This document shows positions 44,581 through 53,858 of a DNA stretch of 64,000 bases, piece by piece. Source of the stretch: Flavobacterium gelidicaeli (GTDB lineage: Bacteria; Bacteroidota; Bacteroidia; Flavobacteriales; Flavobacteriaceae); assembly GCF_013294005.1 (NCBI RefSeq), contig NZ_JABSNK010000001.1, forward strand, positions 536,862 through 600,861. Direction: 5' to 3'. The notes under the pieces were generated by a model. The model ran no database searches. It was not told where the DNA came from and saw only the letters and a list, made by a program, of their open reading frames with translations. Both the position numbers and the translations under genes were made by a program. Numbering within the stretch: the stretch's first letter is position 1; the number at the start of each line of letters is the position of its first letter.

Positions 44581-47016
44581 ATGGGAAATAAGAGCAGTAA
44601 TATTCCTGTAAAAGTTTTCATTAGTTATCTTGTCCTAGCGGCATTAGTGATTAGTGTGGGATGGATTTTATATTCAGAAAATGTTGTTTATACCAATATT
44701 GAAAAAAAGATTGCCTTTGAAAAAAGCAAAGTTTTAAAGATTACAAAGCTCTTCACAAATGTTTATAAAACAGAAGGTTTAGCTCGAAAGACAATTCAAA
44801 CAAATTCAGAAGAAGATTTTAAGAACTACATCGTTCAATCGGATTCATTGTTGATAAGAGTAGATTCTTTAAAAAAATTAGTTTCTACCAACTATCAAAT
44901 TCAATTATTAGATAGTGTCAATATTTTACTCTCTGAAAAAAACAATAACATTAGGCAACTAAAAGCCATAAAGAGTAAAGAAAGTGATGAAGCCTCTGTC
45001 AATAACGCTATTGACGAACTTACAAAATTAGAGTTTTCATTGCGAAAACTAGAATTGAGAGATTTCACTAAAAACCCCAAACAATTAGGTAGTTATCAAC
45101 GTAATGTTTTACAAAAATATGTGGATTATCTTAATCAGAATATTCCTGATGACAGTACCAATACACTAACAAAAAAAGCTACTGACTCCATTTTATCAGC
45201 TTCAAAAAGACTCCTTAGTAAGGTAAAGAAAGAAGCGGAAAAAAAGAAAGAATCTGTAAATCTTCAAGAGAACAAACTGCTTAAAAACGAGATTTTAATT
45301 TCAGAACAGCTACGTAAAGTACTCCGAATTATTGAGCGAGAAATCATTGTTTATTCGGTTCAAAATAATACTGAAAAGGAAAAATCGCTTAAAAAAATCA
45401 ATCAAATTGTAACTGCTGCTGCTGCAATAGGTCTGTTATTGACGATTTTCTTTTCTATTTTGATTACCAGTGATTTTTCTAAAACACAATCTTATAAAAA
45501 GCAACTAGAAATTGCTAATTTCAAAACTAAAAATTTATTAAAAAGTAGAGAGCATTTAATCTCGACCGTTAGCCATGATTTAAAAACACCGCTAAGCACC
45601 ATCATGGGTTATACCGAACTTTTGTCAACTTCTAGCTTAACAAAAAAACAAGATTATTATACTCAAAACATAAGAAATTCTTCTGAATATATTTCGCGAT
45701 TAGTGCAAGATTTACTAGAGTTTTCACAAATTGAAGCTGGAAAAATTGCTATCGAAAAAATAAGTTTTTTACTTCCTCAAACCATTGATGAGATTGCAAA
45801 AAACATACAATCTGTTTTCACGGAGAAAGACATTGTACTAACAGTAACAGCCGATCACGCTTTAGAAAAACCGATTATTGGTGATCCTTTTCGATTAAAA
45901 CAAGTCCTCATTAATTTGATAGGGAATGCTTATAAATTCACCGAAAATGGCCATATAAAAATTAATGCTGCTGTTAAACAAAATAATGCCCAGCTTGTTA
46001 TAACCATTGAGGATTCCGGAATAGGTATTGAAGCTGATAGTCAAGAATTGGTTTTTGAAGAATTTGCTCAAGCCAACGAAAACATTGAAAAAGAATATGG
46101 CGGAACTGGTTTAGGCCTAGCTATTTCTAAAAGAATAATTGCCATACTAGGCGGTGAACTACGTTTAAAAGAAAGCTCAAACCAAGGAAGCACATTTGAA
46201 ATAACTTTGCCTTTATATTATGGATCTGAAATTCCTGAAATAGAAGAAGACGAAGTCATTAAAACTAGCAACAGTAGTACTGATAAAACTATAATTGTAG
46301 TTGATGATGACAAGGATTTATTAACGTTGAGTACGGAAGTCTTGAAACAAAAAGGCTATACTGTTTTGGCTTACAACAATGCTCAAGAAGCATTAAAAAC
46401 AGTTCAAAACACTCCATTTGATTTAATCATTAGCGATATTCAAATGCCTATTATGGATGGTTTTGCTTTCGCAAAAGCGATACAAGAAACTCAAATCTAT
46501 AACAACCAACCCATCGTAGCCGTTACAGGTCGCAGCGATTTAGACCTAAGCGTCTATGAAGAAGCGGGGTTTACTACAGTTATTAAAAAACCATTTTCAA
46601 CCAAGACGCTTTTAGCAACGATAGAAGCAATATTCAATAAACAAGAAATCCCCTTTCAAGACGAAAGTAAAATAATAAAAAACGCTACTGAATTATTTAC
46701 TATTGCCTCTTTAGAATCCTTTTTAGGAAATGATAATGAAGCCGTAAAAAGTATTTTATTCTCTTTTATAGAATCAACAGCAAGTAATATTATAATTCTA
46801 AAGGAAGCGATAAACACAAGTGATTTTGTAACCGTAAAAGCTACAGCACATAAAATGGCGCCTATGTTCAAACAAATAGAAGCCACAAAAATAGCTCTAG
46901 TATTAAACGACATAGAATCGAACGATTACGACAAAAAAACTTTAGAAAAGCTATTTAAAAATGTGAAAAAAGATATTGATTTATTGATCGCAGCAATCAA
47001 AAGTACTATTAATTAA
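44581..47016 (+). CDS. Hybrid sensor histidine kinase / response regulator with Hpt domain
   Basis: An 811-residue inner-membrane sensor. Membrane helices at about residues 12-32 and 280-300 enclose a helical periplasmic domain of about 245 residues. In the cytosol come HisKA (VSHDLKTPLSTIMGYTELL, His near 333), HATPase (VLINLIGNAYKFTENGHIKI, GTGLGLAISKRI), a receiver (VVDDDKDLLTL, phospho-Asp in ISDIQMPIMDG near 618, KKPF), and a C-terminal Hpt domain (TAHKMAPMFKQI, His near 756). This is a full internal phosphorelay. The gene converges on the NtrC-type regulator, overlapping its end by 8 bases; the two probably form one pathway. Confidence 0.93.
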   Translation: MGNKSSNIPVKVFISYLVLAALVISVGWILYSENVVYTNIEKKIAFEKSKVLKITKLFTNVYKTEGLARKTIQTNSEEDFKNYIVQSDSLLIRVDSLKKLVSTNYQIQLLDSVNILLSEKNNNIRQLKAIKSKESDEASVNNAIDELTKLEFSLRKLELRDFTKNPKQLGSYQRNVLQKYVDYLNQNIPDDSTNTLTKKATDSILSASKRLLSKVKKEAEKKKESVNLQENKLLKNEILISEQLRKVLRIIEREIIVYSVQNNTEKEKSLKKINQIVTAAAAIGLLLTIFFSILITSDFSKTQSYKKQLEIANFKTKNLLKSREHLISTVSHDLKTPLSTIMGYTELLSTSSLTKKQDYYTQNIRNSSEYISRLVQDLLEFSQIEAGKIAIEKISFLLPQTIDEIAKNIQSVFTEKDIVLTVTADHALEKPIIGDPFRLKQVLINLIGNAYKFTENGHIKINAAVKQNNAQLVITIEDSGIGIEADSQELVFEEFAQANENIEKEYGGTGLGLAISKRIIAILGGELRLKESSNQGSTFEITLPLYYGSEIPEIEEDEVIKTSNSSTDKTIIVVDDDKDLLTLSTEVLKQKGYTVLAYNNAQEALKTVQNTPFDLIISDIQMPIMDGFAFAKAIQETQIYNNQPIVAVTGRSDLDLSVYEEAGFTTVIKKPFSTKTLLATIEAIFNKQEIPFQDESKIIKNATELFTIASLESFLGNDNEAVKSILFSFIESTASNIIILKEAINTSDFVTVKATAHKMAPMFKQIEATKIALVLNDIESNDYDKKTLEKLFKNVKKDIDLLIAAIKSTIN

Positions 47017-48340
47017 GATCGTACAATTTCAATTTATTATATAATGTTTTACGCGTGATTTTGAGCAATTTTGCAGCTTCGGACTTATTGTTATTTGTTC
47101 TATCTAATGCATTTAGAATCGCTTCTTTTTCATTTACCGATAAAGAAAAATCTCCGTTAGTACTTGTTGTTTTTTGAAAAAATTCAACAGGCAAAACATT
47201 ACTTTCTATAAAATCAGTTTGTGTCAATAACGTTGCCCTTTTAACACAATTTTGAAGTTCACGTAGGTTTCCGGGCCATGGATATTTTTGAAAAATGGCA
47301 ACTACTTCTGGTGAAAAACCTAGTACATCTTTGTTTAATTGGTCGTTTGCTTTTTGAAGAAAAAATTCTGCAAACACCATCAAATCTTCCTCACGCTCTG
47401 AAAGTGCAGGCGAGTGAATAGAAAACTCATTGATTCTATGGTACAAATCTTCTCTAAAATCGCCGTTTTTAACCGCTTCTCTTAAATCTTCATTTGTAGC
47501 TGTTAGAATTCGGATATCCACTTTTATCTCCTTGTTACTTCCTACTGGTTTAATCTTGCGTTCTTGTAAAGCCCTTAATAACTGAATTTGGTTTTCGTAG
47601 GATAAATTACCTATCTCATCTAGAAAAACTGTCCCGCCATTTGCTGCTTCAAAATAACCAATCTTATCAGAAATCGCTCCAGTAAACGAACCTTTTAAAT
47701 GTCCGAAAAACTCACTTGCAGCCAATTCTTTTGGAATTGCACCACAATCTACCGCGATGAAATTATTATCCTTACGAAGGCTTTGTTGGTGAATACTCTT
47801 AGCGATGATTTCTTTTCCGGTTCCGCTTTCGCCAATAATTAGCACAGACATATCAGTGGGGCTTACTAATTTAATATATTCTGCTAATTTAATTGAAGCT
47901 TTAGATATCCCTTTAACATATTCCTCATCAGAGTTTGACTTGGGTTTAGGTATTTTCTTTTCTATTGGAGTAGCAACACTTGAAGATTGTAGTGCATTTG
48001 TAATAACAATTAGCACTTCATCAGGGTTAAATGGTTTTGAAATATAATCCGAAGCACCGTTTTTTATTGCTTTTACAGCAGTATTAACATCAGAATATCC
48101 CGTCATTAGAATTACAGGAACATTAGGAAATGTCGCTTTTATTTCCGTCATCAATCCTATCCCATCATCATCAGGCAAACGCAAATCAGTTAGAACCAAA
48201 TCAAAATTTTCCTTTTTCACAGCACTTCTTGCTTCTGCAGCAGAAAATGAAGTAGTTACGGTATAATTATTTTTAGTTAGAAATTTTTCTAATAGTTTGC
48301 AGAATGAAATATCATCTTCAATTAATAAAATCTTTGGCAT
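47009..48340 (-). CDS. Sigma-54-dependent response regulator (NtrC family)
   Basis: A 443-residue activator. The receiver domain (1-118) has the acidic pair IEDD at 8-10, phospho-Asp52 in VLTDLRLPDDD and the Lys in SKPFNPD near 102. The AAA+ domain has Walker A GESGTGKE at 170-177, the sigma-54 loop GSFTGA at 217-222 (GAFTGA with Ser at position 2), and Walker B GTVFLDEIG. A Fis-type helix-turn-helix ends the protein (NNKSEAAKLLKITRKTLYNK). It would act with the rpoN product of this window. Convergent with the hybrid kinase, whose stop it overlaps. Confidence 0.94.
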   Translation of the reverse strand: MPKILLIEDDISFCKLLEKFLTKNNYTVTTSFSAAEARSAVKKENFDLVLTDLRLPDDDGIGLMTEIKATFPNVPVILMTGYSDVNTAVKAIKNGASDYISKPFNPDEVLIVITNALQSSSVATPIEKKIPKPKSNSDEEYVKGISKASIKLAEYIKLVSPTDMSVLIIGESGTGKEIIAKSIHQQSLRKDNNFIAVDCGAIPKELAASEFFGHLKGSFTGAISDKIGYFEAANGGTVFLDEIGNLSYENQIQLLRALQERKIKPVGSNKEIKVDIRILTATNEDLREAVKNGDFREDLYHRINEFSIHSPALSEREEDLMVFAEFFLQKANDQLNKDVLGFSPEVVAIFQKYPWPGNLRELQNCVKRATLLTQTDFIESNVLPVEFFQKTTSTNGDFSLSVNEKEAILNALDRTNNNKSEAAKLLKITRKTLYNKLKLYDLN

Positions 48341-48401
48341 TATTTGGCTACATTTTAGGCTAAAATAACATTAATAAAATGGTCTTTTCATAAAATTTTG
48401 C

Positions 48402-48436
48402 AAAAAAAAAGAGAAGTTACTTGATGTAACTTCTCT
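48402..48436 (-). terminator. Rho-independent terminator after the PepSY-like gene cluster
   Basis: AGAGAAGTTAC (48410-48420) pairs perfectly with GTAACTTCTCT (48426-48436), followed on the minus strand by a run of T's. It separates the PepSY-like cluster from the regulator gene. Confidence 0.85.
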
Positions 48437-48619
48437 TAATCAAAACCAAATCTAATCTATTACCAAATATTTATTATACAGTAGCCATCGACACCTGCAG
48501 AAACAGTAGCCTTCTGACCTTGTATTATAATTTAAACGCATTCTCATAGTTTCCCCAAACACTTAGAATACGCTATTTTTTAAATTAGTATTACAATTAA
48601 GATTTTGATTTTTAGTGTT
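48437..48619. other. Spacer below the PepSY-like cluster with a GC-richer patch
   Basis: No gene called. A GC-richer block at about 48481-48521 contains CAGTAGCC twice. On the minus strand it reads as a short open stretch (GQKATVSAGVDGYCIINIW then stop) with no start codon, perhaps a gene remnant. Confidence 0.35.
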
Positions 48620-48916
48620 TTATTTTTTCAAAATTGCACCAGTAGCATCCGTAAAGACTGTTACATCTTGACCCGCATTTTTAATTTCAATCTTGTACTC
48701 TTTATCTTCATTCATATATGCTTTAGTAATTGTAGCATCTGGATATGCCGCTTTTAAAGCATCAACTACAGTTGCAGGTAATTCTTCAATTTGAATTTGT
48801 GTAAATTCATTTGCAATTAAAATCGATGTTTCTACTGAATTCTGAACAGGCGCGATTGCTGCAAAAGTGCATAAACTCCCTAAAAAAATCGCTACTGATA
48901 ATACTAACTTTTTCAT
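48620..48916 (-). CDS. PepSY-like secreted small protein, copy 1
   Basis: A 98-residue protein: signal peptide of about 19 residues (FLGSLCTFAAI), then one small alpha-beta domain with the pattern IEELPATVVDALKAAYPDAT and IEIKNAGQDVTVFTDATGAI. This layout (helix ending in a YPDA turn, then three strands with a final Asp/Gly turn) fits the PepSY-like/BLIP-like family of Bacteroidota periplasmic proteins. It is the third gene of a tandem set transcribed leftward and the most diverged one: it lacks the NENKEY and DENG(N/K)WIQK spellings of the other two. Function unknown. Confidence 0.75.
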   Translation of the reverse strand: MKKLVLSVAIFLGSLCTFAAIAPVQNSVETSILIANEFTQIQIEELPATVVDALKAAYPDATITKAYMNEDKEYKIEIKNAGQDVTVFTDATGAILKK

Positions 48917-48949
48917 AATATGTGTTTTTGTTTATTATTAATTTATTCT

Positions 48950-49246
48950 TTATTTCTGAATCCAATTTCCATTCTCATCAGCAAACAAAGAACCCTCTTG
49001 ATCTCCTGTTTTTATATCTAGTCGATATTCTTTATTCTCATTAACAAATGCTTTATTGATTATTGCATCTGGATAAGCAACTTTCAAAGCATCTGTAACT
49101 GCAGCTGGCAATTCTTCAATTTTAATTTCTGTAAATTCATCAGCAATATTAATTGTAGAAATTACTGAATTTTGAATTGGTGCTACAGCAGCGAATGTTG
49201 ATAAACTTCCTAAAATAACTGCTAAAGATAATACTAACTTTTTCAT
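48950..49246 (-). CDS. PepSY-like secreted small protein, copy 2
   Basis: Same length (98 residues) and layout as its neighbours: signal peptide (ILGSLSTFAAV), IEELPAAVTDALKVAYPDAI, VNENKEYRLDIKTGDQEG and the end DENGNWIQK. It is closest to the copy at 49285-49581; the mature domains are alike in most positions. The gap to the preceding copy is 38 bases and to the next 33 bases, so the three copies form one operon that arose by tandem duplication. Confidence 0.78.
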   Translation of the reverse strand: MKKLVLSLAVILGSLSTFAAVAPIQNSVISTINIADEFTEIKIEELPAAVTDALKVAYPDAIINKAFVNENKEYRLDIKTGDQEGSLFADENGNWIQK

Positions 49247-49284
49247 AATCTATATGTTTTATAATTTCTTGTTTAATTGTTGTT

Positions 49285-49581
49285 TTATTTTTGAATCCAT
49301 TTTCCGTTTTCGTCAGCAAAAACAGACCCTTGTTTATCACCTAATTTAATATCTAATTGATATTCTTTATTTTCATTTACATAAGCTTTATTAATCACAG
49401 CATCTGGATAAGCTGTTTTTAATGCATCAGTAACTGCTGTTGGAACTTCTTCAATTTTGATCTCGGTAAACTCATCTGCAATAGTGATTACTTTTTCAAC
49501 TGAATTTGGAACCGATGTGATAGCAGCAAAAGTTGATAAACTTCCTAAAAGAACTGCTGTTGATAATATTAATTTTTTCAT
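49285..49581 (-). CDS. PepSY-like secreted small protein, copy 3 (first in operon)
   Basis: 98 residues: signal peptide (LLGSLSTFAAI), IEEVPTAVTDALKTAYPDAV, VNENKEYQLDIKLGDKQG and DENGKWIQK. It is the promoter-proximal copy. Upstream on the minus strand is TTTCTTTG at about 49628, one base off the TAnnTTTG box. A possible role is sensing or tuning envelope stress, or serving as periplasmic protease inhibitor as suggested for PepSY domains; this is not shown by the sequence. Confidence 0.78.
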   Translation of the reverse strand: MKKLILSTAVLLGSLSTFAAITSVPNSVEKVITIADEFTEIKIEEVPTAVTDALKTAYPDAVINKAYVNENKEYQLDIKLGDKQGSVFADENGKWIQK

Positions 49582-49914
49582 GACATGTGTTTTAATGGTT
49601 ATTGTATCGTTGTTTTACACTTTAGACAAAGAAATTATTATGCCGCGAAATTCACAAAGAAAAACTTAACATCAATATGTTAATTATCAGATACTTAATA
49701 AGTATCATGCATTTTTATAATCAATAAAAAGTGTAACATTAAAAATTAAATGGGGTATTTTTTACTCATATATTACCAAAAAAACATATAATTTAATCCA
49801 AACAAATTTTATCACATCAAGAGCAGTTGAAATGCAATCGTGCTTTTCGACTCCATTCGAACTAACAAATGGGCTATTATAAATAGATAGCTATATCAAA
49901 AAATAGCACATAAA
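49582..49914. other. Spacer upstream of the PepSY-like cluster
   Basis: No gene. A fragment at about 49829-49866 (GCAATCGTGCTTTTCGACTCC and neighbours) resembles the TTCGACTCC-type intergenic repeats of Bacteroidota. I found no -24/-12 sigma-54 promoter (GG-N10-GC) on the minus strand. Confidence 0.4.
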
Positions 49915-49946
49915 AAAAGCCGTACATTGCTGTACGGCTTTTTAAA
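49913..49946 (-). terminator. Rho-independent terminator after accC
   Basis: AAAAGCCGTACA (49916-49927) pairs with TGTACGGCTTTT (49932-49943), 12 bp, 4-base loop, T-run on the minus strand. Confidence 0.9.
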
Positions 49947-49961
49947 AAATATTGTAATCAA

Positions 49962-51308
49962 TTATTCTTTTGGTAACATTTTAAAGGTATCCATGAAGGC
50001 AGTTGTATAATCGCCTTCAATATATTTAGGATCATCCATTAATTGTCTGTGAAACGGAATAGTTGTTTTAATTCCTTCAATAACAAATTCGTCTAGCGCT
50101 CTTCTCATTTTGCTAATTGCTTCTTCTCTAGTTTGAGCAGTAGTAATTAATTTAGCAATCATAGAATCATAATTAGGCGGAATAGTATATCCTGAATACA
50201 CATGTGTATCTAAACGCACACCGTGACCACCAGGCATATGAAGTGTAGTAATTTTTCCTGGAGATGGGCGGAAGTCATTATATGGGTCTTCTGCATTAAT
50301 ACGACATTCAATAGCGTGTAATTCTGGTAAATAGTTTTTACCTGAAATAGGCACTCCAGCAGCAACCAATATTTGTTCACGAATTAAATCATAATCAATT
50401 ACTTGTTCTGTGATTGGGTGCTCCACTTGAATACGCGTATTCATTTCCATGAAATAGAAATTACGGTGTTTATCAACTAAGAATTCAACTGTACCAGCAC
50501 CTTCATATTTAATATATTCAGCTGCTTTTACTGCTGCTTCACCCATTTTCAAACGCAATTCGTCTGTCATGAATGGTGAAGGTGTTTCTTCGGTTAATTT
50601 TTGGTGACGTCTTTGAACAGAACAGTCTCTCTCAGAAAGATGACAAGCTCTACCGTAGGAATCTCCAATCACTTGAATTTCAATATGGCGCGGTTCTTCG
50701 ATTAATTTTTCAAGATACATTCCGTCATTACCAAAAGCAGCAGCAGACTCTTGACGAGCACTCTCCCACGCTTTAAGTAAATCCTCTTCTTTCCAAACGG
50801 CACGCATTCCTTTTCCACCACCACCAGCAGTTGCTTTAAGCATTACTGGAAAACCGAACTCTTTAGAAAGTTGTAATGCTTGTTCATAAGATTCTAAAAT
50901 CCCAACAGAACCAGGTACACAAGGCACACCAGCTTCAATCATAGTTGATTTAGCCGAAGCTTTATCACCCATTCTATCAATCATTTCTGGAGAGGCTCCA
51001 ATAAATTTGATTCCGTGTTCTTGACAAATTTTAGAAAATTTTGAATTTTCAGATAAGAATCCATAACCTGGATGTATAGCATCTGCATTTGTAATTTCTG
51101 CAGCAGCAATAATATTTGACATCTTTAAATATGACAAGTTACTTGGAGGAGGTCCTATACAAACCGCTTCATCTGCAAACCTAACGTGTAAACTTTCTGC
51201 ATCAGCAGTAGAGTAAACCGCTACGGTCTTAATGCCCATTTCTTTACAAGTTCTAATTACACGAAGTGCAATTTCTCCTCTATTGGCAATTAATATTTTT
51301 TTAAACAT
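49962..51308 (-). CDS. accC: Biotin carboxylase subunit of acetyl-CoA carboxylase
   Basis: ATP-dependent carboxylation of biotin on AccB, the first half of malonyl-CoA synthesis. The 448-residue protein starts [20 protein letters not shown], has [13 protein letters not shown] near residue 80, the ATP-grasp Gly-rich loop [12 protein letters not shown] near 159, [13 protein letters not shown] near 228 and [16 protein letters not shown] near 285. All are hallmark AccC motifs. Last gene of the fabH-accB-accC unit. Confidence 0.97.
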   Translation of the reverse strand: MFKKILIANRGEIALRVIRTCKEMGIKTVAVYSTADAESLHVRFADEAVCIGPPPSNLSYLKMSNIIAAAEITNADAIHPGYGFLSENSKFSKICQEHGIKFIGASPEMIDRMGDKASAKSTMIEAGVPCVPGSVGILESYEQALQLSKEFGFPVMLKATAGGGGKGMRAVWKEEDLLKAWESARQESAAAFGNDGMYLEKLIEEPRHIEIQVIGDSYGRACHLSERDCSVQRRHQKLTEETPSPFMTDELRLKMGEAAVKAAEYIKYEGAGTVEFLVDKHRNFYFMEMNTRIQVEHPITEQVIDYDLIREQILVAAGVPISGKNYLPELHAIECRINAEDPYNDFRPSPGKITTLHMPGGHGVRLDTHVYSGYTIPPNYDSMIAKLITTAQTREEAISKMRRALDEFVIEGIKTTIPFHRQLMDDPKYIEGDYTTAFMDTFKMLPKE

Positions 51309-51396
51309 CTTGCTTTAAATTTAAATTATGAATTTTAAATTTTAAATTATTTCAAAAGGCATAATACACCAAATGAAACATATAATTTAAAATTAA

Positions 51397-51873
51397 TTAA
51401 GATGGATCAACTAAAAATAATGGTTGGTCAAATTCAACAGGAGACATATCGTCAACAAGAATTTTTACAATTTTACCTGAAATTTCAGATTCTATTTCGT
51501 TGAATAATTTCATTGCTTCAATTACACATAAAACATCACCAACAGCTATTTTAGTACCCACTTCAACAAAGACAGCTTTGTCTGGAGATGGTTTTCTATA
51601 AAAAGTTCCAATGATAGGAGATTTAACAACAATATATTTTGAATCCTCAGCTGGAGCTACTGCAACTGGAGCTACTGGAGCAACAGGTTGTGGCGCTAAA
51701 GCTTGTTGCAACGTATTTTGAGCAGGTACTTGTTGTACATAAGTAGTCTCTGTAGTACTACCTTCTAAAGTTGTTCTAATGGTGATTTTTACGTCATCCA
51801 TTTCCAATTTAACTTCTGCAACTCCCGAATTTGCTACAAATTTGATTAGGTTCTGAATTTCTTTTAAATCCAT
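51397..51873 (-). CDS. accB: Biotin carboxyl carrier protein of acetyl-CoA carboxylase
   Basis: Carries biotin between the carboxylase and transferase. The 158-residue protein has an N-terminal helical part (LKEIQNLIKFVANSGVAEV), a Pro/Ala/Val-rich linker at about residues 50-75, and a biotinyl domain with VIEAMKLFNEIES, whose Lys is biotinylated. The gap to accC is 88 bases and to fabH 23 bases, so it belongs to the same operon. Confidence 0.97.
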   Translation of the reverse strand: MDLKEIQNLIKFVANSGVAEVKLEMDDVKITIRTTLEGSTTETTYVQQVPAQNTLQQALAPQPVAPVAPVAVAPAEDSKYIVVKSPIIGTFYRKPSPDKAVFVEVGTKIAVGDVLCVIEAMKLFNEIESEISGKIVKILVDDMSPVEFDQPLFLVDPS

Positions 51874-51896
51874 AATTATTTGTTTTTAGTTTAAAT

Positions 51897-52895
51897 TTAT
51901 TTTTTGTCGTATGCCCATTTTAAGTAAATAGAACCCCAAGTGAATCCTCCACCAAAAGCGGCAAAAATTACCGTATCTCCTTTTTTGAATTTATTTTCAA
52001 AATCGCTAAGTACTAAAGGTAAAGTCGCTGATGTAGTATTACCATATCTTTCGATATTCATTAACACCTTAGAGTCTTCTAAGTTCATTCTACTTGCAGT
52101 GGCATCAATAATTCTTTTATTAGCTTGATGTGGCACTAACCAATCTACGTCTTCATTTGTCAAATTATTTCTTTTCAGAATTAAATCACAAGCGTCAGCC
52201 ATATTAGTTACAGCATATTTAAATACTGTTTTACCATCTTGAATGATATTGTGTCTTTTTTCTTTGAATGTTTCGATAGAAGTTGGGTTCAAAGACCCAC
52301 CTGCATCAATCTTTAAAAAATCACGACCTACACCGTCACTTCTTAAATATTCATCTTGTAAACCTAAACCTTCAAAATTAGGTTCAAACAAAACCGCTCC
52401 GGCACCATCACCAAAAATGATACAAGTAGAACGATCAGTATAATCTACAATAGATGACATTTTATCAGCACCTATAAGTAATACTTTTTTATATCTTCCG
52501 GATTGAATGTAAGCAGCTGCTGTAGACATCCCGTATAAAAAGCTGGAACATGCGGCTTGTAAATCATAAGAAAAAGCATTAGTAGCACCAATTGCAGTCG
52601 CTACATATGCTCCAGTAGAAGCTACAGGCATATCAGCCGTAGCTGTTGCCATTATTAATAAGTCAATTTCTAAAGGATCAATATTCGCTTTGGCAATTAA
52701 GTCCTGAGCGGCTTTAATTGCTAAAAATGAAGTTCCTTTATCAGTGTCCTTAAGAATTCTTCTTTCTTTAATTCCTGTACGAGAGGTAATCCACTCGTCA
52801 TTTGTGTCGACCATAGCCTCTAAAGCTTTGTTTGTAAGAACAAAGTCAGGAACATAAGCGCCAACAGCGGTAATTGCGGCTGTAATTGAATTCAT
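51897..52895 (-). CDS. fabH: 3-oxoacyl-ACP synthase III
   Basis: Condenses acyl-CoA with malonyl-ACP to start fatty-acid synthesis. The 332-residue enzyme shows the Cys-His-Asn triad: LQAACSSFLYGM, VPHQANKRIIDA and NIERYGNTTSATLPL; IFGDGAGAVLFEP and AFGGGFTWGSIYLKW are further signatures. The longer start at 52928 would add 11 residues (ATFDEKYSNT). I prefer ATG 52895 because MNSITAAITAVGAYVPD matches the usual N-terminus; the choice is not certain. Two hairpins separate it from rpmF, so it may be transcribed from its own promoter. Confidence 0.94.
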   Translation of the reverse strand: MNSITAAITAVGAYVPDFVLTNKALEAMVDTNDEWITSRTGIKERRILKDTDKGTSFLAIKAAQDLIAKANIDPLEIDLLIMATATADMPVASTGAYVATAIGATNAFSYDLQAACSSFLYGMSTAAAYIQSGRYKKVLLIGADKMSSIVDYTDRSTCIIFGDGAGAVLFEPNFEGLGLQDEYLRSDGVGRDFLKIDAGGSLNPTSIETFKEKRHNIIQDGKTVFKYAVTNMADACDLILKRNNLTNEDVDWLVPHQANKRIIDATASRMNLEDSKVLMNIERYGNTTSATLPLVLSDFENKFKKGDTVIFAAFGGGFTWGSIYLKWAYDKK

Positions 52896-52960
52896 TGTAT
52901 TTGAATATTTTTCATCAAATGTTGCCATTCAATAAAACGTTTAAAAGAGTTGAAAATTAC

Positions 52961-52989
52961 AAAAAAAAATCTAAACGTTCCGTTTTAGA
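52961..52989 (-). terminator. Terminator hairpin, second of two between rpmF and fabH
   Basis: On the minus strand TCTAAAACG and CGTTTAGA pair around GAA (one bulged A), then nine T's. Confidence 0.65.
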
Positions 52990-53015
52990 CTTTTTATTTA
53001 ACAAAATTACAATCA

Positions 53016-53043
53016 ACAAAAAAACTCTCACGATGTGAGAGTT
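53016..53043 (-). terminator. Rho-independent terminator after rpmF
   Basis: AACTCTCAC (53023-53031) pairs with GTGAGAGTT (53035-53043), 3-base loop, with a minus-strand T-run. It sits 26 bases past the rpmF stop. Confidence 0.8.
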
Positions 53044-53069
53044 CAGATATCATTTATAAAAAAAATGCA

Positions 53070-53264
53070 TTAAGCAACAGCTACAGACTTATCTATAACA
53101 ACTTGCCCTCTGTAATACATTTTCCCTTCATGCCAGTAGGCTCTGTGGTATAAATGCGCCTCACCTGTAATAGGGCAAGTAGCGATTTGTGCTACAGTAG
53201 CTTTATAATGTGTTCTTCTCTTATCTCTTCTTGTTTTGGAGATTTTTCTCTTAGGATGTGCCAT
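53070..53264 (-). CDS. rpmF: 50S ribosomal protein L32
   Basis: A 64-residue basic protein starting [20 protein letters not shown] with a single-Cys [17 protein letters not shown] segment; the four-Cys zinc site of some L32 forms is absent. It follows the DUF177 gene by 9 bases, the classic DUF177-rpmF arrangement that leads into fatty-acid genes in many bacteria. plsX, often found next, is not present between rpmF and fabH here. Confidence 0.97.
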   Translation of the reverse strand: MAHPKRKISKTRRDKRRTHYKATVAQIATCPITGEAHLYHRAYWHEGKMYYRGQVVIDKSVAVA

Positions 53265-53273
53265 TTTACTATA

Positions 53274-53825
53274 TTATTTATCCGTTAATAGTTGCTTTAA
53301 TTTGTCCCATCTAGGGTCAATATTTTCTTCGTTTTCTTCTTCTTTTTCTTCTTGTTGCTGCTCTTTTACCTGCAATTCATTCAGTTTATCAAGTGCTTCA
53401 GTTTTTAAACTTCCGTCTTCAACTCCTGGATGAACTCGTCTTAGAGGTATTGATAACACAATCATCTCGTACATATACTGAGCGACATCTATTTCAAACT
53501 CACCAAATGGCAAAATAAGCAACTCTTCATTGTCATTATTAAATTCTTCACCAAAACGAACAATTAATTTCATCTCACCATTTATTGGCAAATCAAAATC
53601 TTCGCTTGTAAGGTCACAGGGAACATTTACAGTTCCACTATGTTGAAAAACCAACTCTAACATGCTGCTATTTTTCTCTAAAACTACATTTACTTTGATA
53701 TCAGAATTTTCAAATTCGTCATAATCAAAGATTTCAAAGAACGCATTACTTAATTGATATTCAAAATGATGTTTTCCTTGCTTCAATCCCACAAAAGGAA
53801 TTAAATATTCTTTTGTATTCTTCAT
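53274..53825 (-). CDS. DUF177 (YceD-type) protein
   Basis: A 183-residue protein. Its family is conserved before rpmF and linked to 23S rRNA or ribosome assembly. The core has FFEIFDYDEFENSDIKVNVVL, the strand LVFQHSGTVNVPCDLTSEDF with the conserved single Cys of the VPCDLT motif, and IVLSIPLRRVHPGVEDG near the end, then an acidic EEEKEEENEEN stretch and DPRWDKLKQLL. Start at ATG 53825, since a TATCTTTG -7 box at 53866-53859 overlaps the longer start. Confidence 0.9.
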   Translation of the reverse strand: MKNTKEYLIPFVGLKQGKHHFEYQLSNAFFEIFDYDEFENSDIKVNVVLEKNSSMLELVFQHSGTVNVPCDLTSEDFDLPINGEMKLIVRFGEEFNNDNEELLILPFGEFEIDVAQYMYEMIVLSIPLRRVHPGVEDGSLKTEALDKLNELQVKEQQQEEKEEENEENIDPRWDKLKQLLTDK

Positions 53826-53858
53826 TTCAACATGATTTTGCCCCAAACTTCGGGAGTG

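Noticed and set aside
49582..49961. Possible sigma-54 (-24/-12) promoter upstream of the PepSY-like cluster
   Set aside because: Only near matches such as GG-N10-CA and GG-N10-TC were found, not GG-N10-GC.
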